Shown: piece by piece, positions 60,592-64,000 of the stretch
Numbering within the stretch: position 1 is the first letter of the stretch
Layout: each line of letters opens with the position of its first letter
From: Anomaloglossus baeobatrachus
Taxonomy: Eukaryota > Chordata > Amphibia > Anura > Aromobatidae
Assembly (NCBI RefSeq): GCF_048569485.1
Contig: NC_134357.1
Span: 358,936,427-359,000,426 of the forward strand
Length of the DNA: 64,000 nucleotides
Direction: 5' to 3'
Notes under the pieces: model-generated
Told to the model about the DNA's origin: nothing
Seen by the model: the letters and a program-made list of their open reading frames with translations, nothing else
The model's database searches: none
Made by a program: the position numbers and the translations under genes

Positions 60592-61090
60592 AGGGAATCT
60601 GTCACCAGTTTTTGGGTTTATAAGCTGCAACCACCACCACTGGGCTCTTATATACAGCAGTCTAACATGCTGTATATAAGAGCCAAGGCCGCTTTGTAGA
60701 ACATAAAAAACACTTTATAATACTCACCTAGAACGTCACTCCGGTGCACAACAGTCGGATGGGTGGCGCCGTTCTCCGAGCAGGGCAGATCAAAGTGCGC
60801 CTGCAGAGGACCTTAATGACAGTGCGTGTGTATGACAGAAAAGCATCATGCACCGCGGCTTCAGAATAGGGAAGATCAAGATGGGCAAAAGGGGAAACGC
60901 TGGTCCCGGAGAACGGCACCACCCATCCGACCGTTGTGCACCGGAGCGACCTTCTAGGTGAGCATTATAAAGTGTTTATGTTCTACACAGCGGTCTGGGC
61001 TCTTATATACAGTATGTTAGAATGCTGTATATAAGAGACCACTGGCGATGGCCGCAGCTTATAGGGCAAAAAACTGGTGACAGGTTCCCT
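60592..61090. mobile_element. TTAA MITE, 499 bp, abutting its neighbour
   Basis: Starts AGGGAATCTGTCACCAGTTT directly after the TTAA that also ends the previous element, and ends AAACTGGTGACAGGTTCCCT before TTAA (61091-61094). The arms share GGGCTCTTATATACAG. Non-coding. Confidence 0.82.
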
Positions 61091-61094
61091 TTAA

Positions 61095-61915
61095 TATGGA
61101 TGACAACTGAAACCAAATATAATGTGTCTTGAGTGTGTCCCTTTATTGGGCACTAAATCCAAAAGAGAGATAATAGGATTTCCTTATTTGATGTTCAATC
61201 TAGATGGCCACAGATGGACCAGGCATAGTGTGGCCCCATGATGGCCCCATATACCAGCCACTACACACCTAGATATATGCAGATCGACAGTGATGACACT
61301 GCTGCACAACAAAGTGCAATAGGAAGGTGCCTGATGTAACACTGAGAAACTGAGGACCGAGCCTGGGAAATGTCATTCTGCTTTACAGCCGTAATTCGTG
61401 GAGGAGTCCTAGTATGGGGCCAATTTTGCTCTACTATTAGCAAATATAAGCCATGCCAATTCTACAGCAGAATAAACAATAGACACAGATGATGTGCGAT
61501 CGATCCCCCTCCCCAAAAGTTGTCAGGGGAGTCATTTAGCTGCATGTATACAGTGGGGTGAATCCCTCCAAACAGCACTGCTCATGAATACAATGGACTC
61601 CTAAACTAGGAGTCTGATCACTCATTCTGCTGGTGGCATGTGAATTTATTAAAGAGAACCTGACAGGAGATCCATGCTGCCTCAACCATGAGCATAATGA
61701 ATCAGACCCTTACAGCACCATTATAGCGGGGTATACTGTCTCTGAAACGCTGCAGTGTAGCAGAGGAAACCACGCACGTCAGCAATAATGCAGCAGGGGT
61801 CGGAGTCACGCTGCCTGTGCTTGGGCCGCATGAATCTCCTGTTTAGTAAAGAATACTGATCATTGTACACTAGTCAGTCATGTTATAAAACGTGCTCACT
61901 GATGGAAACCCCTTC
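61095..61915. other. no recognised feature
   Basis: Sequence between two TTAA MITEs; no gene or repeat recognised. Confidence 0.4.
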
Positions 61916-61919
61916 TTAA

Positions 61920-63194
61920 AGGGAACCTGTCAATAAATTTGTCCCCTGTAAGCTGTGGCGGCCACCAGTGACCTCTTATATACAGTATTCTAGAATACTG
62001 TATATAAAGCAGGCTTTACACGCTGCGATCTCGCTTGCGAGATCGCAAGCAATCGTACCTGCCCCCTTCGGTTGTGCAACACGGGCAAATCGATGCCCGT
62101 GGCACACAACATCGCTTACACCCGTCACACAGACTTACCTGTCCTGCGACGTCGCTCTGGCCGGCGACCCGCTTCCTTTCTAAGGGGGCGGGTCGTGCGG
62201 TGTCACAGCGACGTCATACGGCAGCCGTCCAATAGAAGCGGAGGGGCGGAGATGAGTGGGACGTAACATCCCGCCCACCTCCTTCCTTCCGCATTGCCGG
62301 TGGAGGCAGGTAAGGAGATGTTTGTCGCTCCTGCGGTGTCACACATAGCGACGTGTGCTGCCGCAGGAACGAGGAACAACATCGCTAATGAGAGATAAAC
62401 GATTTTTTGTTTTAGGACGACCTCTCAGCGGTAAACTATTTTTGCAGCTTTTGCGATCGTTTTAGGTCGCACCTAAGTGAAACACAATGCGAGATCGTTA
62501 ATGACGCCGGATGTGCGTCACAAACACCGTGACCCCGACGATAAATCATTAACGATATCGGAGCGTGTAAAGCCCGCTTAAGAGCCCAGGACACTCAGTA
62601 GAACATAAAAAACACCTATAGTCACCTAGGGGACGGTCCAGTCCAATGGGCATTGCTGCTCTCGGATCAGCACCTTCACTATCTCATGCAGTCACCCTCC
62701 TCCTGCCCAGCTCCATGTGCACGACATGTCCTACGTCATCCACACACAGGCCTCCACTGCTTTTCTGCGCATGCGCACTTTGATCTGCTCAGCTGAGGGC
62801 AGATCAAAGTATTACATTGTAGTGTAGTGCGCATGTGCAAGCGGTCTTTGACCTTTTCTCGCGCCTGCACAATACAGTACTTCGCTCTGCCCTCAGCATG
62901 GCAGCTCAAAGTGTGCATGCTCAGTATTGCAATGGTGGACTCTCTGTGAATGACGCATGACACGTCATGCACACGGGGCTGGGCAGGACGGCGATGGCAA
63001 GAAAAGCGGAGGTACTGCACCAAAAGCAGCGACGGCCATTGGACCGGACCGTCCCCCTAGGCGAATATTATAAAGGTGTTTTTTATGTTCTACACAGCAG
63101 CCTGGGCTCTTATATACAACATTCTGGAATGCTGTATATAAGCTCACTGGTGGTGGCAGCAGCTTATATGGGAAAATCCTGGTTATAGGTTCCT
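61920..63194. mobile_element. TTAA MITE carrying a nested TAA MITE
   Basis: Starts AGGGAACCTGTCAATAAATT after TTAA (61916-61919) and ends GGTTATAGGTTCCT before TTAA (63195-63198). It shares CTCTTATATACAGnATTCT and an interior CTGCTCAGCTGAGGGCAG-type hairpin with the 60592 element. A 571 bp second element sits within its left arm, so its own length is about 700 bp. Non-coding. Confidence 0.75.
62008..62578. mobile_element. Harbinger-like MITE nested in the TTAA MITE
   Basis: The ends AGCAGGCTTTACACGCTGCG and CGGAGCGTGTAAAGCCCGCT are near-perfect inverses, flanked by TAA at 62005-62007 and 62579-62581. Sibling elements read TATATAAGAGCCCA uninterrupted, which matches the empty site left when this insert and one TAA copy are set aside. 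Confidence 0.8.
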
Positions 63195-63198
63195 TTAA

Positions 63199-63680
63199 TG
63201 GACTCAGGGAGGCGTGATAATTATATCCTGGACTGGTGCGATCCTCCGTACTCAGTGCTGTGTTCTCGCCACTCTGCTGGGAACAACATCTGCAGCAATA
63301 AGTACAGGAGACCAAAACCGGCCCATGAGATGTCAACGCAGACATGTGAAATGCTGTGGACAGCAAGCGCTATAGGGTCTCCTGCAAATATAAAGGGGAA
63401 TACTGTGTTGGTAATGTGCTCAGCTTGTGAGGTTGTGGCACCCATAGTCAGCAGTTATGGTAAAAAACAGATGCTGCAAAATCCACAAGCCCAGAGGATG
63501 AAGCAGGGTGTGGAAACCAGAAGGAAAGGCGGATTATAACTGCGCTGCTGTAGATAAAGGAAGGTCCAAATCGCTGGAATGTACTGGAGGGGGCTTTATT
63601 CAATGCGTTTCTGGATGAAAAAGTAGGGTTATCAATTCGAAACGCGTTAGAGCACCCTCATCTACAATCCAGTGATTTGG
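63199..63680. other. no gene; possible repeat fragment
   Basis: GGGGGCTTTATTCAATGCGT and TCGAAACGCGTTAGAGCACC look like a repeat fragment, but no boundaries could be set. Confidence 0.35.
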
Positions 63681-64000
63681 ACTTTATAATACTTACCTAA
63701 ACGGTCGCTGCAGTGGACTTGGGTCAGATGGGTGTCTTCATTCTCCGATGCCGGCGCCTCCTCTTTCGGCCATCTTTGTCGTCCTTCTAAAGCCTGTGTG
63801 CATGACGCGTCCTACGTCATCCACACTCGCCGGTCCCGCGCATGCGCACTACAATACTTTGACCTGCCCTACTGAGGGCAGATCATACTGCGCCTGCGCA
63901 GGACCTCAATGCTGGCGAGTGTGGATGACGTAGGACGTGTCATGCACCCAGGCTACAGAAGGAGGACGACAAAGATGGCTGAAAGGAGATGCTGGCACCG
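63681..64000. mobile_element. TTAA-type MITE, cut by window edge
   Basis: TTATAATACTTACCTAAACG, CTGAGGGCAGATCATACTGC and the paired GACGTAGGACG words match the interior of the MITEs at 60592 and 61920. Its left terminus is worn and the right end is outside the window. Confidence 0.55.

Overview
The window is a stretch of a large, repeat-rich vertebrate nuclear genome, most likely an amphibian and probably a frog or toad. Evidence for this is a single spliced host gene with vertebrate exon structure, six full-length DIRS-type tyrosine-recombinase retroelements plus a miniature one, many TTAA-flanked and TTA-flanked MITEs, and very few sequences that look single-copy. There are no bacterial features. 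The species call is inference from repeat style and was not tested by a search.

The host gene is EIF2S2, the beta subunit of translation initiation factor eIF2, on the minus strand. Eight coding exons were placed by their splice sites: 56974-57154, 43691-43791, 35549-35684, 35364-35464, 23858-24006, 23707-23763, 22459-22544 and 5372-5547. All phases agree and the exons encode 328 residues. With the five residues that vertebrate exon 1 normally supplies (MSGDE), this gives 333, the human length. Exon 1 and the promoter were not found and probably lie beyond the right edge. Two introns are tiny (84 and 94 bp); four of the others run from about 8 to 17 kb, mostly because of DIRS elements.

DIRS layout: A (about 8721-14390) and B (about 15771-21533) lie in the intron before the last exon. 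C (about 26491-32362) lies in the 11.4 kb intron, D (about 36581-42586) in the 8 kb intron, and F (about 44801-56661) in the 13 kb intron. A, B, C, D and F all point the same way as the host gene. E (about 45193-51123, plus strand) sits inside F, exactly within F's internal complementary region (ICR). A-C form one subfamily and D-F a second. Each has inverted terminal repeats, a gag-like region, reverse transcriptase-RNase H, a tyrosine recombinase, and an ICR that mirrors the two outer ends joined together. All are broken fossils. A 520 bp miniature DIRS with only termini and ICR lies at 651-1170, downstream of the gene.

Other repeats: A and B are inserted in one copy, and C in another, of a long A/T-rich repeat that starts near 'CCTTAAGGAC'. 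TTAA-flanked palindromic MITEs (Kolobok/T2-like) occur at 1-337, 35731-36357, 43899-44627, 54377-55058, 59878-60587, 60592-61090 and 61920-63194. TTA/TAA-flanked, Harbinger-like MITEs occur at 1513-1855, 5719-6366, 22603-22825 and 62008-62578, with weaker cases elsewhere. The right end (58.2-64 kb) is almost wholly MITE-derived. No tRNA, rRNA or CRISPR was recognised.
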